The notes: generated from the sequence alone by a model not told the origin. Positions 18,360-29,845 are shown, counted from the first letter of the stretch. The stretch is DNA of 64,000 nucleotides from Acetobacteraceae bacterium (GCA_027451405.1 DAIDJM010000008.1:1-64000), one strand, 5' to 3'. Numbers and translations are program-made.

Positions 18360-18994
18360 AGCGCCGGGTCGGCGTGCTGATCAGCGGGCGGGGCAGCAAT
18401 CTGGGCGCCCTGATCCGGGCGGCGGCGGCACCCGATTTCCCGGCATCCGTGGCGCTCGTGGTCTCCAACGAGCCTGCGGCGGCGGGGCTTGCGCTCGCGG
18501 CCGCCGCCGGGATCCCGACCCGCACGCTTCCCCATCGCCCGCATGGGCGCGACCGGGCGGCGCATGAGCAGGCGATCCAGGATACGCTCGAGGCGCATGC
18601 GATCGAGCTCGTCTGTCTTGCCGGCTATATGCGCCGGCTGACGCCGTTCCTGGTCGAGCGGTGGGCAGGGCGGATGCTGAACATCCATCCGAGCCTGCTG
18701 CCGGCATTTCCGGGCCTCGACACTCACGCCCGGGCGCTGGCGGCCGGGGTCGCGCTGCATGGCTGCACCGTTCACCTGGTGACCGCCGAGCTCGATTCCG
18801 GGCCTATCCTGGCCCAGGCGGCGGTTCCGGTGCTGCCGGGCGACAGCGAGTCCGAGCTGGCGGCCCGCGTGCTGGCCCAGGAGCATCTGCTCTACCCGGC
18901 GGCGCTGCGGGCGCACATCGAAGACCGTGCCATGCGCCCCGCACCGGGCGCCTCGCTCGCCAACCCCTTGCCGCAACTGCGAAGCGAGCCGTAA
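18347..18994 (+). CDS. purN: Phosphoribosylglycinamide formyltransferase PurN
   Basis: A 215-residue formyl-tetrahydrofolate-dependent GAR transformylase. [14 protein letters not shown] opens the protein, the catalytic Asn and His are in [12 protein letters not shown], and the catalytic Asp is in ELDSGPIL. It acts two steps before PurM in the purine pathway. ATG 18347 lies within the end of purM. Confidence 0.96.
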   Translation: MARVKRRVGVLISGRGSNLGALIRAAAAPDFPASVALVVSNEPAAAGLALAAAAGIPTRTLPHRPHGRDRAAHEQAIQDTLEAHAIELVCLAGYMRRLTPFLVERWAGRMLNIHPSLLPAFPGLDTHARALAAGVALHGCTVHLVTAELDSGPILAQAAVPVLPGDSESELAARVLAQEHLLYPAALRAHIEDRAMRPAPGASLANPLPQLRSEP

Positions 18995-19028
18995 GTTTTT
19001 GCCTTGGTCCAGCCAAAGGAGCCTGCCC

Positions 19029-19187
19029 ATGGCGGAAACCGTTCACAGCTCGTCCGACGTGCCCACGACCGAGGAAGGATTCCTCCAGGACCGCCGTGCC
19101 TTCTGGGGCTCGACCACGCGCATCGTGACGTATGCGGTGGCCGGGCTGGCGGCGCTGCTGCTGGTCCTCTGGTGGTGGCTGGTCTGA
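19029..19187 (+). CDS. Small membrane protein, aa3-oxidase subunit IV-like
   Basis: A 52-residue protein with a polar N-terminus, TTEEGFLQDRRAFWG, and one C-terminal membrane helix ending LLLVLWWWLV. This resembles the single-helix bacterial aa3-type cytochrome c oxidase subunit IV, but the match rests on size and shape and no other oxidase genes are nearby. AAAGGAG eight bases upstream of ATG 19029 supports translation. It may be any single-pass protein. Confidence 0.5.
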   Translation: MAETVHSSSDVPTTEEGFLQDRRAFWGSTTRIVTYAVAGLAALLLVLWWWLV

Positions 19188-19201
19188 GCTAAAGGCGAAT
19201 A

Positions 19202-19259
19202 GGGTCTAGGGCCTTTCGGCCCCAGCGGGTGCGGGGCGGAGCCCTGCCCGCCGGAGGGG
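19202..19259 (+). repeat. GC-rich double-hairpin repeat, copy 2
   Basis: A plus-oriented copy with GGGCC-TTTC-GGCCC (19209-19222), followed by a GC-rich stem and the CCGCCGGAGG tail. It lies between the convergent ends of the small membrane protein gene and the SRAP peptidase gene, a place where it could end transcription from both sides. Confidence 0.75.
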
Positions 19260-19278
19260 CGGTCCGGACGATGCCGCT

Positions 19279-19938
19279 TTACAGAAGCAGCCCCCATCGA
19301 GGCTCGCTCGGGGGCGGCGGGTCCTGCCTCGCACCGGTCGCGACGATCTGCAGCAGTCCGTCCGGGGCTGGACATTGCAAGGCGAGCGCGTCGGCGAGGT
19401 CGGCCGTCAGCCAGGCATCGCAGGCGGCACCCGTGAGGATCACCGGCATCGCTTTCGCGTGCACCGGCGCGACGGTCGCGTTCGCTTCGGTGGTCAGAAA
19501 AGCGAAAAGCCAGTGTTCCCCGGCTTCGCCGCGGCGCGTTCCGGTCCAGGGACGCCATAGGCCAGCAAAGGCGAAGGGCGGGCGGTCCGGTCCGAGCGCG
19601 AACCAGTGCGGCACCTTCGGCGTGCTGTCGGAATATTCGCAGAAGGCGGTGGCCGGCACGAGACAGCGAAACGCCGGCTTGAGCCAGCCGCGCCAATAGG
19701 GCGAGCCGGTATTGCGAATGTTCGTCACGGGGCGGGTGCCGAGACGGGGCGGACACGGGAAGCCCCAGCGCATGGATAGCATGGTGCGCGCGCCGTCGGC
19801 TTCCTGCCGGATCACCGGGGCCATCTGATCGGGGAAGACCGCCGGGACCTCGGGCTGATTGCCGGTCCGATCGTGATCGACCTGGAAGAGTCGGCGGATG
19901 GCCTCGCGCGAGCGGGTGAGGGAATAGAGATTGCACAC
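19279..19938 (-). CDS. SOS response-associated peptidase (SRAP/YedK/HMCES)
   Basis: A 219-residue SRAP protein. GTG 19938 is chosen because it puts the catalytic cysteine at position 2 (MCNLYS), which is exposed when Met1 is removed and forms a thiazolidine crosslink with abasic sites in single-stranded DNA. CLVPATAFCEYS carries the conserved Glu, and HAKAMPVIL the conserved His. Longer reading would run antisense through tRNA-Ser. The protein shields abasic sites during replication. Confidence 0.88.
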   Translation of the reverse strand: MCNLYSLTRSREAIRRLFQVDHDRTGNQPEVPAVFPDQMAPVIRQEADGARTMLSMRWGFPCPPRLGTRPVTNIRNTGSPYWRGWLKPAFRCLVPATAFCEYSDSTPKVPHWFALGPDRPPFAFAGLWRPWTGTRRGEAGEHWLFAFLTTEANATVAPVHAKAMPVILTGAACDAWLTADLADALALQCPAPDGLLQIVATGARQDPPPPSEPRWGLLL

Positions 19939-19968
19939 GGCAAACAGCCTGCCACGAAACGGCGGGCA

Positions 19969-20058
<90 letters not shown>

Positions 20059-20115
20059 GTCGGGTGCGCCTCTATAGGAGGGGGCGCCGCCCGCTGGCAA
20101 ATCCGGCGCCGCCGA

Positions 20116-20145
20116 TTGACAGCGGGGACGGCACGCGGCTACCTC
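20116..20145 (+). promoter_or_regulatory. Probable promoter of rplU operon
   Basis: A consensus -35 TTGACA (20116-20121) is followed after 17 bases by CTACCT (20139-20144), a form often seen at strong alphaproteobacterial ribosomal and tRNA promoters. It lies ~115 bases upstream of the rplU start, with no other gene on that strand between. Confidence 0.6.
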
Positions 20146-20260
20146 CCCCGGCCGTTCGGGGTGAGCCCCGCGCGGCCCGGTGCGTTGCCTGCAACCGCCG
20201 GCCCGGGTGCGCCGTCACCCAATCATAAGAATTGAGCGCAACGACGCTCACGAGGTTCCG

Positions 20261-20575
20261 ATGTTCGCAGTCATCCGCACCGGCGGGAAACAGTATCGCG
20301 TCACCCCGTCCCAGGTGCTCAAGGTCGAGAAACTCGAGGCCGAGCCTGGTTCGGTTTTCACCTTCACCGACGTGCTCGCGGTAGGCACCGATTCTGGCGT
20401 GACCGTCGGCGCGCCGACCGTGCCGGGCGCGACGGTCACCGCAACGGTCATCGCGCAGGACCGGCTCGACAAGGTCATCATTTTCAAGAAGCGCCGGCGG
20501 CAGAACAGCCGCCGCAAGAACGGCCACCGCCAGCACGTGACCGTGCTGCGCGTCGCCGATATCCTCCCCGGCTGA
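20261..20575 (+). CDS. rplU: 50S ribosomal protein L21
   Basis: A 104-residue bL21. It begins [14 protein letters not shown] and carries [17 protein letters not shown] near the C-terminus, the rRNA-binding basic segment. CGAGG precedes ATG 20261 at normal distance. First gene of the rplU-rpmA-obgE-proB run, 18 bases before rpmA. Confidence 0.97.
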   Translation: MFAVIRTGGKQYRVTPSQVLKVEKLEAEPGSVFTFTDVLAVGTDSGVTVGAPTVPGATVTATVIAQDRLDKVIIFKKRRRQNSRRKNGHRQHVTVLRVADILPG

Positions 20576-20593
20576 TTTCGCAGGAGCCCCGAC

Positions 20594-20842
20594 ATGGCAC
20601 ACAAGAAAGCAGGCGGCTCGTCGCGCAACGGCCGCGATACCGAAGGCAAGCGCCTCGGCGTCAAGAAATTCGGCGGCGAAAGCGTGATCGCCGGCAACAT
20701 CATCATCCGGCAGCGCGGCACGCGCTGGAAGCCGGGCCAGAATGTCGGTCTCGGGCGGGATCACACGATCTTCGCGCTGACCGAAGGGCGCGTGAAGTTC
20801 ACGCGCAAGGCCGAGGGGCGGGTGTTTGTTTCGGTAGAATAG
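20594..20842 (+). CDS. rpmA: 50S ribosomal protein L27
   Basis: An 82-residue bL27. It begins [20 protein letters not shown], the N-terminal tail that reaches the peptidyl transferase centre, and continues [19 protein letters not shown]. The start is directly MAHKKAGG, so no N-terminal prepeptide is present. CAGGAG lies upstream of ATG. Confidence 0.97.
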   Translation: MAHKKAGGSSRNGRDTEGKRLGVKKFGGESVIAGNIIIRQRGTRWKPGQNVGLGRDHTIFALTEGRVKFTRKAEGRVFVSVE

Positions 20843-20851
20843 TTTTTTTCC

Positions 20852-20902
20852 GCAGGGGCTCTGCCCCTGCACCCCGCTGGGGCCGGAAGGCCCCAGACCC
20901 CG
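20852..20902 (-). repeat. GC-rich double-hairpin repeat, copy 3
   Basis: A minus-oriented copy. GCAGGGGC-TCT-GCCCCTGC (20852-20870) is a perfect 8-bp stem and CTGGGGCC-GGAA-GGCCCCAG (20877-20896) a second one. It fills most of the gap between rpmA and obgE and could reduce read-through between the ribosomal genes and obgE. Confidence 0.78.
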
Positions 20903-20906
20903 ATAG

Positions 20907-23125
<2,219 letters not shown>

Positions 23126-23217
23126 TGCGGGAATGATGCTTTCGGCGGGAGCGCGTCTTGGTCGAGAGGTGCCTCCCGGCAGCCGTCATAAGTCGGATCG
23201 ATCCCGGTCCGAATCCG

Positions 23218-23559
23218 CTATCGTGGGGCAGCAAAAGGGGCCGGAGCCTGAATCGTCGGCCGAGCCGGGATGCTTGAGCGGCCGAAATTGGCGCCGAGAC
23301 GTTCACGCGTGGCGGCCTGGTTGAACTGACCCGTCACGTTGCTCGGTGACGTGGCGCTGACCGGCGCGTCGAGCGACGATGGCCGGGCAGTCTCACGGGC
23401 AAACGCACCAAGTTGCCGGTTGAGGCAGGCATAGCCCTGCGCGGTGCCGGCCTCGACTTCGTTACAGTCCTGAGCGGCCGACGCCGCAGAAGGCGCGCCG
23501 ACCGTCTGGGCGCCGGATACGATCGGGAAAAGGAACAGGATCGCCGACCACCGGAGCAC
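23218..23559 (-). CDS. Small secreted protein of unknown function
   Basis: A 113-residue protein with a signal peptide (MLRWSAILFLFPIVSGAQT) and one pair of cysteines in DCNEVEAGTAQGYACLNRQL, probably a disulfide; the C-terminal half is low-complexity Pro/Ala/Arg. GTG 23559 has GGGAG seven bases upstream. It is the last gene of the eight-gene operon that begins with the TpsB gene. I do not recognise a family. Confidence 0.6.
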   Translation of the reverse strand: MLRWSAILFLFPIVSGAQTVGAPSAASAAQDCNEVEAGTAQGYACLNRQLGAFARETARPSSLDAPVSATSPSNVTGQFNQAATRERLGANFGRSSIPARPTIQAPAPFAAPR

Positions 23560-23576
23560 TCTTCATCTCCCTTTTT

Positions 23577-24452
23577 TCAGGGCTTCGTCACGTGCGCCAG
23601 CTCGATTTCGTCGACCCGCACCGGCTCTTGGCGAATCAAATTCGCGGCATAGGCCTGTTCGAGATCGTGCTGCTTTTGCGCGCGCATCAGGCGGATCAGG
23701 CCGGCGCGGACCTGGTCGAGCGGTGCCGGGCCGGCCGGACGGGTCGCCGCGAGCTTCACCAGCGCGCAGCCGGCCGGCGTGCAGACCGGGCCGCCGACCT
23801 GTCCTTCAGGTAGTCCCGAGACCACCGCCTTGACCGCTGGCTGCAGCCGGTTCTCCGGCACCCATCCGAGATCGGCATATTGCACGCCGCTTGCAAAGCG
23901 CGTCGCCGCGGCGAAAGCCGTTCGGGTGCGCAACATCTGCAGCCGCACGCTTGCGAGCTGCCGCCGGGCGGTTTCCTGCGCGGGGCCGGCGGCGACCAGG
24001 AACAGCTGTTCGATCCGATAGGCGCGCGGCTGGAGAAGCTGTGGCTTGGCGCGCTCATAGGCAGCCTGCAATTCGGCTTCGCTGGGATAGTTCGCCGGAA
24101 CCTGGGCCTGCGCCGCCAGGAAACTCTGCGCGACGGCATTGTCGTGCGCGCGCTGAGCCGCTTCGGCCACCTCTGGGCGTTGCTCCCAATGCTGCGCGGA
24201 GGCGGCCTCCAGGATCGCTTTCTGGAGCAACGTGTCGCGGAGCAGCGTCTGGATGCCCTCCGGCGCCGCCAGGAGCTTGGCTCGCGTGTCGGGGTCGAGC
24301 GACGCGATCAGGGCGCGGGCTTGCGGGACGGTGATCTGGTCCGGGCCACGTTCGGCCACCACCTGGGCGCGGGCGGGCAGGGCGAGCGCCAGCGCCGCGC
24401 AGAGCGCCAGTTCAGCGCGGCGGGATATATTCCTGATCCCTGATCTTGTCAT
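23577..24452 (-). CDS. Periplasmic parvulin-like (PpiC-type) prolyl isomerase/chaperone
   Basis: A 291-residue protein with an N-terminal export signal (LALCAALALALPARA). A SurA-like helical part follows, then a parvulin domain with YADLGWVPENRLQPAV and LPEGQVGGPV...GCALVKL. It likely helps fold the outer-membrane members of the same operon (TpsB and the porin). ATG 24452 has AGGA upstream and overlaps the preceding coiled-coil gene by 41 bases. Key parvulin residues cannot all be confirmed by eye, so activity could be lost. Confidence 0.75.
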   Translation of the reverse strand: MTRSGIRNISRRAELALCAALALALPARAQVVAERGPDQITVPQARALIASLDPDTRAKLLAAPEGIQTLLRDTLLQKAILEAASAQHWEQRPEVAEAAQRAHDNAVAQSFLAAQAQVPANYPSEAELQAAYERAKPQLLQPRAYRIEQLFLVAAGPAQETARRQLASVRLQMLRTRTAFAAATRFASGVQYADLGWVPENRLQPAVKAVVSGLPEGQVGGPVCTPAGCALVKLAATRPAGPAPLDQVRAGLIRLMRAQKQHDLEQAYAANLIRQEPVRVDEIELAHVTKP

Positions 24453-25032
24453 CGTAATCCTGTACCATGTTCTGCAGCCTGACCTTCGCGAGACCAAGGA
24501 CGGGCTCGTAGCTGCGCAGCAGAATGCCGCGGAAGCTCTCGCTCTCGTAGAGGTGAAGAATATCCTCTGCAACGGCGATGAGCTTGGTGTTCGCGGTTTT
24601 ACAGGTCTGTAGTGCCGTCAGGTTCGATTTGAGACCCGCTTCCGTGCGGGCCATCTCGGCGTCCCGGGCTTGAGCCGTCTGCTCGGCCGCGGTGGCTTGA
24701 CCCTGGATACGCAAGAGGGCCGACTGCAACTGCCGGTTCTGTCCCGCCTCGGCCTGCAGCTGGGCTTGCAAGGCCGCGATCTCTCCCGGCTTGACCGCAT
24801 CCTTGCCCTGCATTGCGGCGAGCTTTGCATTCGCGGCATCGAGCTGCTGCTTGGTCGATGCGAGTTCGGCTTGCGCTTGTGCCAGGGACGACTGCGCCGT
24901 GGCGGCTTGGTCCTGCGCCGCGCGCATCTCCTGCACCGATTGCCGCAACGCCTCGCGCAGCCGGTCTTCCGGACTCTGATCGTCGGCCAGCGCGAGTGCC
25001 GGGAAGAGAAGGAGGAATACGAGATGGCGCAC
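24412..25032 (-). CDS. Periplasmic coiled-coil protein
   Basis: A 206-residue protein with a signal peptide (MRHLVFLLLFPALALA), then an Ala/Gln-rich coiled coil over residues ~20-130. The C-terminal part has one cysteine (LQTCKTAN) and a globular-looking segment, SFRGILLRSYEPVLGLAKVR. It has no enzymatic signature and could be an adaptor between the energy-transducing complex and outer-membrane parts. It starts two bases after the porin stop. Confidence 0.7.
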   Translation of the reverse strand: MRHLVFLLLFPALALADDQSPEDRLREALRQSVQEMRAAQDQAATAQSSLAQAQAELASTKQQLDAANAKLAAMQGKDAVKPGEIAALQAQLQAEAGQNRQLQSALLRIQGQATAAEQTAQARDAEMARTEAGLKSNLTALQTCKTANTKLIAVAEDILHLYESESFRGILLRSYEPVLGLAKVRLQNMVQDYDDKIRDQEYIPPR

Positions 25033-25034
25033 GA

Positions 25035-26798
25035 TCAGAAGCTCGATAGAAGATCGAACTGCACGACGTCGTTGTTGTAGCGGGGCCCGGAGATCGAGGT
25101 GGCGCTGAACCAGCGCAGCGAGAGCTGCGTGTTGGCGGCAACACCGAGATTGCCGGCTAGGATGTAGCCTCGTGCATTGGTGCCGCCGAGATGGAAATCG
25201 GCATCGGCAATGGAATCGAGCGTCGAGTCCGTCTCCAGGTAGCGGTAGGAGAGCGCCACGTTCCAGTCCCAGGCTTTGTGGAGCGCAAACTTGCCGACGA
25301 TCAGCTTGGCCATGTAGCCGGTGTCGCCGCCCTGGTAGAAGCCGTTGTTGCCAATATTATTCTGCGGTCCAACCGTATTGATGATCGCGCTGCCGCCAAA
25401 GCCAGGCTGCCGCGGACCATGATTGAGGATGTCGCTGCGACTGTAGGCCAGGTTTTTGATGAACTCGGCTTCGATGGCGATGTCGATCGGATGATAGGTG
25501 TAGATCTCGAAACGCGGATGGATGTCGAGCACGTTGAATTTCGATGCCAACCCAAAATACTGTGGGTCGGGCGGCGTGGCGGTGCCGGGCACTGGGACCA
25601 GATTGCGAATGGCGTAGACCGTATTGCCGAACTGAAGAAAGGGCGGTCTCGTATTGTCGGTATTGCAGTAATAGATGGGGTTGGTGACGGTCGAGCCCTG
25701 CTGGTAATTGCATAGCGAGGAGACCGCCCCCTGCACGCCCAGGAAGTCGAACAGTCCGACCCCGAGGGTCGCCTGGTACTCGGGCGTGACGTTCCACCTT
25801 AGCCCAGCTTGAATGCCGGCGAGATAAGCATCCCGACTGGCATATTTGGTGGTATTGGTTGTCGAGAAATCAAACGCGGTGTTGGAAACCGGGAAAGCGC
25901 CTGCGGTACCGAAAGCCGTGAGTCCGTCGTCGATGGCTTGCGACCCGACCGCGGCCACACCGTCGAACGACAAATCGGGATAGAACATCAGGTCGGACGG
26001 CAGGAACGGATTGTACATGCGCCCAGCGAACAGGGTCACTTGCTGCAGTGGCGTGAGCTTGAAATAGGCCTTGTCGACCCACAGCTGGTATTTATTGAAA
26101 TCGCCCGGCTGGCCGAGGGTCTGGTTCGGTGAAACGGGCCCCGCATCCGAACCGGTACCGATCCGTACGTCCGCTGTCACCCAGTCATCCAGAGCCACAT
26201 CGACCCCGACCCGCGCACGGACGCGATAGAGATTGCGATTTTCAGTGGTGTTGAGGAAGGGCGGCGGCGAGCCGGTCCCGTTGGCGTATCCGAAAATGTC
26301 GAATGGGGAGCCGTTGTTGATGGCATTGAAGTTGACGAACTGATTGCTGTTCGACTTGTCGAAGATGTCGCCTTGATACCGCATCCTCAGATCGCCATAG
26401 ATCCGGATCCGGTTGATCCACTCCGGCAGCGAGGAGGGCTGAGCGATACCCTCTTCCTGCGACTGGCTCACCACTTCCGCCCGCACCTCGTCGGCGATCT
26501 GCTCGCGGATGAATTGCGGCACGTACGTCACGCGGATCTGGCCGGGCACCGGGGTTTCGGGCGTTTCCTGGGGCGCTGGCGCCGACACCGAGGCACGCGA
26601 CGCGGCACGGCGGGTTCTTGCGGACGTGCCGGTTTCACGCAGCAGATCCTTGGCCTGGCCTGGACTCAGAATGCCTTTCGCGATCAGCAGCTGGATGAGC
26701 CGCACCGTCTGCTCATCGGCCTGTGCCGAAGGAGCCCCGAGCGCGACCAGAGTGCAGACGAGCGCAGCGCGCGCAAGCCAGGTTGTTCGGCCCGTCAT
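25035..26798 (-). CDS. Putative outer-membrane porin (Porin_5-like)
   Basis: A 587-residue protein. A signal peptide ends near APSAQADEQ, followed by a helical periplasmic segment (residues ~25-110) containing LLIAKGILSPGQAKDLL. A long beta-rich region follows, beginning RIRIYGDLRMRYQGD, with alternating aromatic strands and a terminal Phe (LLSSF), typical of a porin. ATG 26798 follows GGGGGAA. The TonB-like gene lies just upstream, so this channel may be energised or gated, but no TonB box or plug is recognisable. Confidence 0.8.
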   Translation of the reverse strand: MTGRTTWLARAALVCTLVALGAPSAQADEQTVRLIQLLIAKGILSPGQAKDLLRETGTSARTRRAASRASVSAPAPQETPETPVPGQIRVTYVPQFIREQIADEVRAEVVSQSQEEGIAQPSSLPEWINRIRIYGDLRMRYQGDIFDKSNSNQFVNFNAINNGSPFDIFGYANGTGSPPPFLNTTENRNLYRVRARVGVDVALDDWVTADVRIGTGSDAGPVSPNQTLGQPGDFNKYQLWVDKAYFKLTPLQQVTLFAGRMYNPFLPSDLMFYPDLSFDGVAAVGSQAIDDGLTAFGTAGAFPVSNTAFDFSTTNTTKYASRDAYLAGIQAGLRWNVTPEYQATLGVGLFDFLGVQGAVSSLCNYQQGSTVTNPIYYCNTDNTRPPFLQFGNTVYAIRNLVPVPGTATPPDPQYFGLASKFNVLDIHPRFEIYTYHPIDIAIEAEFIKNLAYSRSDILNHGPRQPGFGGSAIINTVGPQNNIGNNGFYQGGDTGYMAKLIVGKFALHKAWDWNVALSYRYLETDSTLDSIADADFHLGGTNARGYILAGNLGVAANTQLSLRWFSATSISGPRYNNDVVQFDLLSSF

Positions 26799-26820
26799 CG
26801 AAATTCCCCCGCAATTCCAA

Positions 26821-27537
26821 CTAGCCGCGAGCGTGCGCGCTGAAACGCACCACCCAGGGCTTGCCGCCATTCGCCATGTCGGATGGCAGCGACTCGCCGG
26901 CCGCCACTTGCTGCAGTGCGCGGACCACGTCGGCCCGCGTATCCGGCGGGCCGCTGTAATCCTGAAGCTGCACGCTGACCGCATGCCCATTGCGGTCAAA
27001 TATCAATGCCACGACGCCACTGTAGTGCGCGAAACGCAGCCGCTCATCCTGCTCCAGAGCGCGCACGACGGCGCTGTTGACGAGGCTCCGGTAGTAATCG
27101 CCGGCGTCCCCGCCGCCATTACCGTTGCCGCAGCCCTCGCCGATACAGTCGCCGCCGCCGCCATTGCCGTTGCCGAGCGCACCAGGACCGTTGCCGCTGA
27201 TCGAGGTCGTGGCAGCGGCGGGCGGTGATGGTGCCTTCGGCGCTTTGACCGGCGTCGGACGCGGCACCTTCGTGGGGGCAGCTTTTGCCTGCTCGGTTTT
27301 GGTGGGCGGTGGCGGCGTTTTCGGCGGCGGTGGCGGCGGCGGCGGTGGTGGCAATTTCACATTCAGAACATGCAGCTCATGATGAGGACGCGGCGATGGA
27401 CCGCCATGATGGAGAAGCTTGAACAGAAAAAACCCGCTGAAGCCGACGAGAACAAGGGCAGCCCCGGGCAGTGCCGCGCGCTGCCAGAACGGTCGCTTGG
27501 GATCCGCGTAGGGATCGATCTCGTCGTCGCCAAGCAT
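26821..27537 (-). CDS. TonB-like energy transducer
   Basis: A 238-residue protein with one N-terminal membrane helix (GAALVLVGFSGFFLFKLL), a proline/lysine-rich periplasm-spanning region (PPPPPPP, KTPPPPTKTEQ), a glycine-rich linker with a Cys pair (DCIGEGC), and a C-terminal domain RSLVNSAVVRALEQDERLRF...GVVALIFDRNG like TonB C-domains. It should carry ExbB/ExbD energy to an outer-membrane partner. Three bases separate it from exbD. Confidence 0.82.
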   Translation of the reverse strand: MLGDDEIDPYADPKRPFWQRAALPGAALVLVGFSGFFLFKLLHHGGPSPRPHHELHVLNVKLPPPPPPPPPPKTPPPPTKTEQAKAAPTKVPRPTPVKAPKAPSPPAAATTSISGNGPGALGNGNGGGGDCIGEGCGNGNGGGDAGDYYRSLVNSAVVRALEQDERLRFAHYSGVVALIFDRNGHAVSVQLQDYSGPPDTRADVVRALQQVAAGESLPSDMANGGKPWVVRFSAHARG

Positions 27538-27540
27538 GGC

Positions 27541-27948
27541 TCAGCTACCTGACGGGCTGCGCTGGGTGGCCAGCCCGACCGAAGTGATCCCGATATTGCC
27601 GCAAATATCGAGCACGTCCATGATCTTTTGGTATTGGACGGAACGGTCGCCCTTGATGACGACCTGAAGGTCGGGAGTTGTCGCCTTGAAGGCGCGCAGC
27701 TTCGCCTGGAGCTCCGCCATGCTCGCCGGCACCGCATCGATGCTTATGTTGCCGCTGTTGGTGACGGAAATCAGCTTGGTCTTGTTGTTCACGAGCGTCT
27801 GAGTCGAGCTGCCATGCGGGAGATCGACCTTCGTGCCCTGCACCGAGGCAGTGGTCATGATAATGAAGATGACGACCAGCACGTAGGCGAGGTCGAGCAT
27901 CGGCGTGATGTTGATGTCGTCGTAGGGTTTGTCCTCGTTGATCTGCAT
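27541..27948 (-). CDS. exbD: Biopolymer transporter ExbD
   Basis: A 135-residue ExbD/TolR protein. DINITPMLDLAYVLVVIFII contains the membrane helix with the conserved proton-carrying Asp, and the periplasmic domain ends VLDICGNIGITSVGLAT. It partners with the adjacent ExbB-like protein to form the proton-driven motor. It starts ten bases after the ExbB gene. Confidence 0.9.
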   Translation of the reverse strand: MQINEDKPYDDINITPMLDLAYVLVVIFIIMTTASVQGTKVDLPHGSSTQTLVNNKTKLISVTNSGNISIDAVPASMAELQAKLRAFKATTPDLQVVIKGDRSVQYQKIMDVLDICGNIGITSVGLATQRSPSGS

Positions 27949-27958
27949 GGCCGCGCCC

Positions 27959-29845
27959 CTATTCCGCGGCCTTCGCGACCGCCGCCTGAACGCAGGCTTC
28001 GGCCACTCGGGTGACCACCTCGTCCACGAACACGATCATCTCGTTGGTCATGGTCTTGATGCGCGTTTGCAAATAGTTGTAGCCGAACAGGGCAGGAATC
28101 GCGACGAACATGCCGGTCGCCGTGGCAAGCAGAGCGGCGGAAATGCCGGGCGCGATCGAATTGACATTGACATCGCCCGCGGCCGCAACGGCCGCGAAAG
28201 TGATCATGACGCCGACCACCGTGCCGAGCAGACCGACGAACGGCCCGCCGGAGATCGCGATCGTGAGCAGCACCATGAGATTGTTGAGTTTCGCGGCTTC
28301 GCGGGTGAGCTGCGCGTTCATGGACGCGCGGATCGCCTCGAGCGAGCGCGCGCTGATCGTGCCGTCGGCCTTCACCCGCCCGCCCGAAAGCCGCTCATCG
28401 AGCTCGCGGCGCCCGATGTCGTAGATATGGAACAGACTAGCCGGCCGCACCGACGGCATGGCCTTGGGCGGCACGGGCGGCATCGGTTCGTGCGCGTGCG
28501 GCCCGCGCATCGCCTCGTGCATCGCAGCGCGGAACCGCAGATTGGCCTTGGCCGTGCGACCGATTTGCCGGGCCTTGCTGACCATCACGAACCAGGAACT
28601 GACCATCATCAGAATCAGGATTCCGATGATGACCCAGGCATCGAGCGTAACGTTGCTGAGGATGATGCCAATATAGCCGGTGCTCCAACTGCTCGTCTGC
28701 TCGGGTGCTTCGAAGCCCAACAGGTTAGCCTGCGGCCCCTGGCCGTGCACGGCAACCTCGATCGTGCCTGGCGGGCGCACGGTTTTGCTGATTTCGAGCT
28801 CATCGACTTCGCCGACGAACCCGGGCGCAGGCGTTGCGGCCGGAGCAACACCGGATGACGTCGATGCGGTGGGCGAAGGTGGTGGCGCCACCGCCGCGCC
28901 GCCGAGCAGGGCAGTACCGCTGATCGGCGGCAGCGACCCCGGAGCCTCGGCTACTTTCGTGCCATCGACATAAATCACGATCTTGTCCGATGCCGTGACC
29001 GTGATGAGGTGCCAGAGATCGGGCGTGACCGGCGACGCGGCTTGGACGCGCAGTGCGGCGCCGGCCGCTGGCGTGGTCTGCGCGTAAGGCTCGCCCGCGG
29101 CGAGGCCGATCTGCAGATCGGCGACGCCGCCCGCGTCCCGCTGATCAAACAGCACACTCGTCTGATTGGCGGGAGCCGGCTTCGCCCAGATTTGCCAGGT
29201 GTAGGGTTGCGCTGCCGCGATATTCAGCGTGGGGTTCGCGGCGAGCTTGATCGGCAATTGGCCATCCAGCTTGGCGCCGAGCCCGATCAGTCCGGCATCG
29301 TCGCGCCTGACCGGTGTCTGACCGTCATTGTGGTAAGCTGTCGCATCGCGCGGGGCGCCGGTCGGGTCGGCAAAATGCCAGACGAGCAACTGATCGGCAT
29401 CGTAGGTCGCAGCCGCATCCTCGGCAGCGTTTGCCTTGTCGTTGCCCCAATACACATAGAAGCTCGTGACGGAGCCTGGGGCGATGGCCGGCAGATCGAC
29501 CCAGACGAGCCCGACCTGATCGACGAGCGGATCCCATTTCTCGATATGGAAATGAAGCGGCGTCTTGTTGTCTGCGGCGACGAACCGAAGATCGCTGCCG
29601 TCCGCCTTGGCCGTGTCAAACTTGAAATTGCCGTCATGCAGACGGACGAGCACCTGGGTGCGACCGATCGCATCACCGATACCGGCCCCCTTCGGCGTCG
29701 TATCGACATCGATTTTCATGCGATACTGCCATTGCCCGTCCCACCAGGCCGCCAGCGCCGCACGCGGGCTCAAGGCGCAGAAGGTGATTGCCAGAAAGGC
29801 CAGCATCCACCAGCGCCGCGCATTTGCCATCCGCCGCATCGGCAT
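27959..29845 (-). CDS. ExbB/TolQ proton channel fused to DUF2341 and LamG-like domains
   Basis: A 628-residue fusion. After a signal-like helix, WWDGQWQYRMKIDVD starts a DUF2341 domain (~35-180), followed by a concanavalin-like LamG region (~190-335). A membrane helix (WVIIGILILMMVSSWFVMV) leads into the ExbB core with GGPFVGLLGTVVGVMITF. Ordinary ExbB is ~240 residues, so about 380 extra residues face the periplasm and may sense or bind a glycan or protein. The start overlaps the TpsB stop by one base. The combination occurs in other proteobacteria but its role is not clear. Confidence 0.88.
   Translation of the reverse strand: MPMRRMANARRWWMLAFLAITFCALSPRAALAAWWDGQWQYRMKIDVDTTPKGAGIGDAIGRTQVLVRLHDGNFKFDTAKADGSDLRFVAADNKTPLHFHIEKWDPLVDQVGLVWVDLPAIAPGSVTSFYVYWGNDKANAAEDAAATYDADQLLVWHFADPTGAPRDATAYHNDGQTPVRRDDAGLIGLGAKLDGQLPIKLAANPTLNIAAAQPYTWQIWAKPAPANQTSVLFDQRDAGGVADLQIGLAAGEPYAQTTPAAGAALRVQAASPVTPDLWHLITVTASDKIVIYVDGTKVAEAPGSLPPISGTALLGGAAVAPPPSPTASTSSGVAPAATPAPGFVGEVDELEISKTVRPPGTIEVAVHGQGPQANLLGFEAPEQTSSWSTGYIGIILSNVTLDAWVIIGILILMMVSSWFVMVSKARQIGRTAKANLRFRAAMHEAMRGPHAHEPMPPVPPKAMPSVRPASLFHIYDIGRRELDERLSGGRVKADGTISARSLEAIRASMNAQLTREAAKLNNLMVLLTIAISGGPFVGLLGTVVGVMITFAAVAAAGDVNVNSIAPGISAALLATATGMFVAIPALFGYNYLQTRIKTMTNEMIVFVDEVVTRVAEACVQAAVAKAAE

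Noticed and set aside
27300-27360. Triplet-like GGC/GGT run as a microsatellite
   Set aside because: It encodes the polyproline stretch of the TonB-like protein on the minus strand, which explains the bias.
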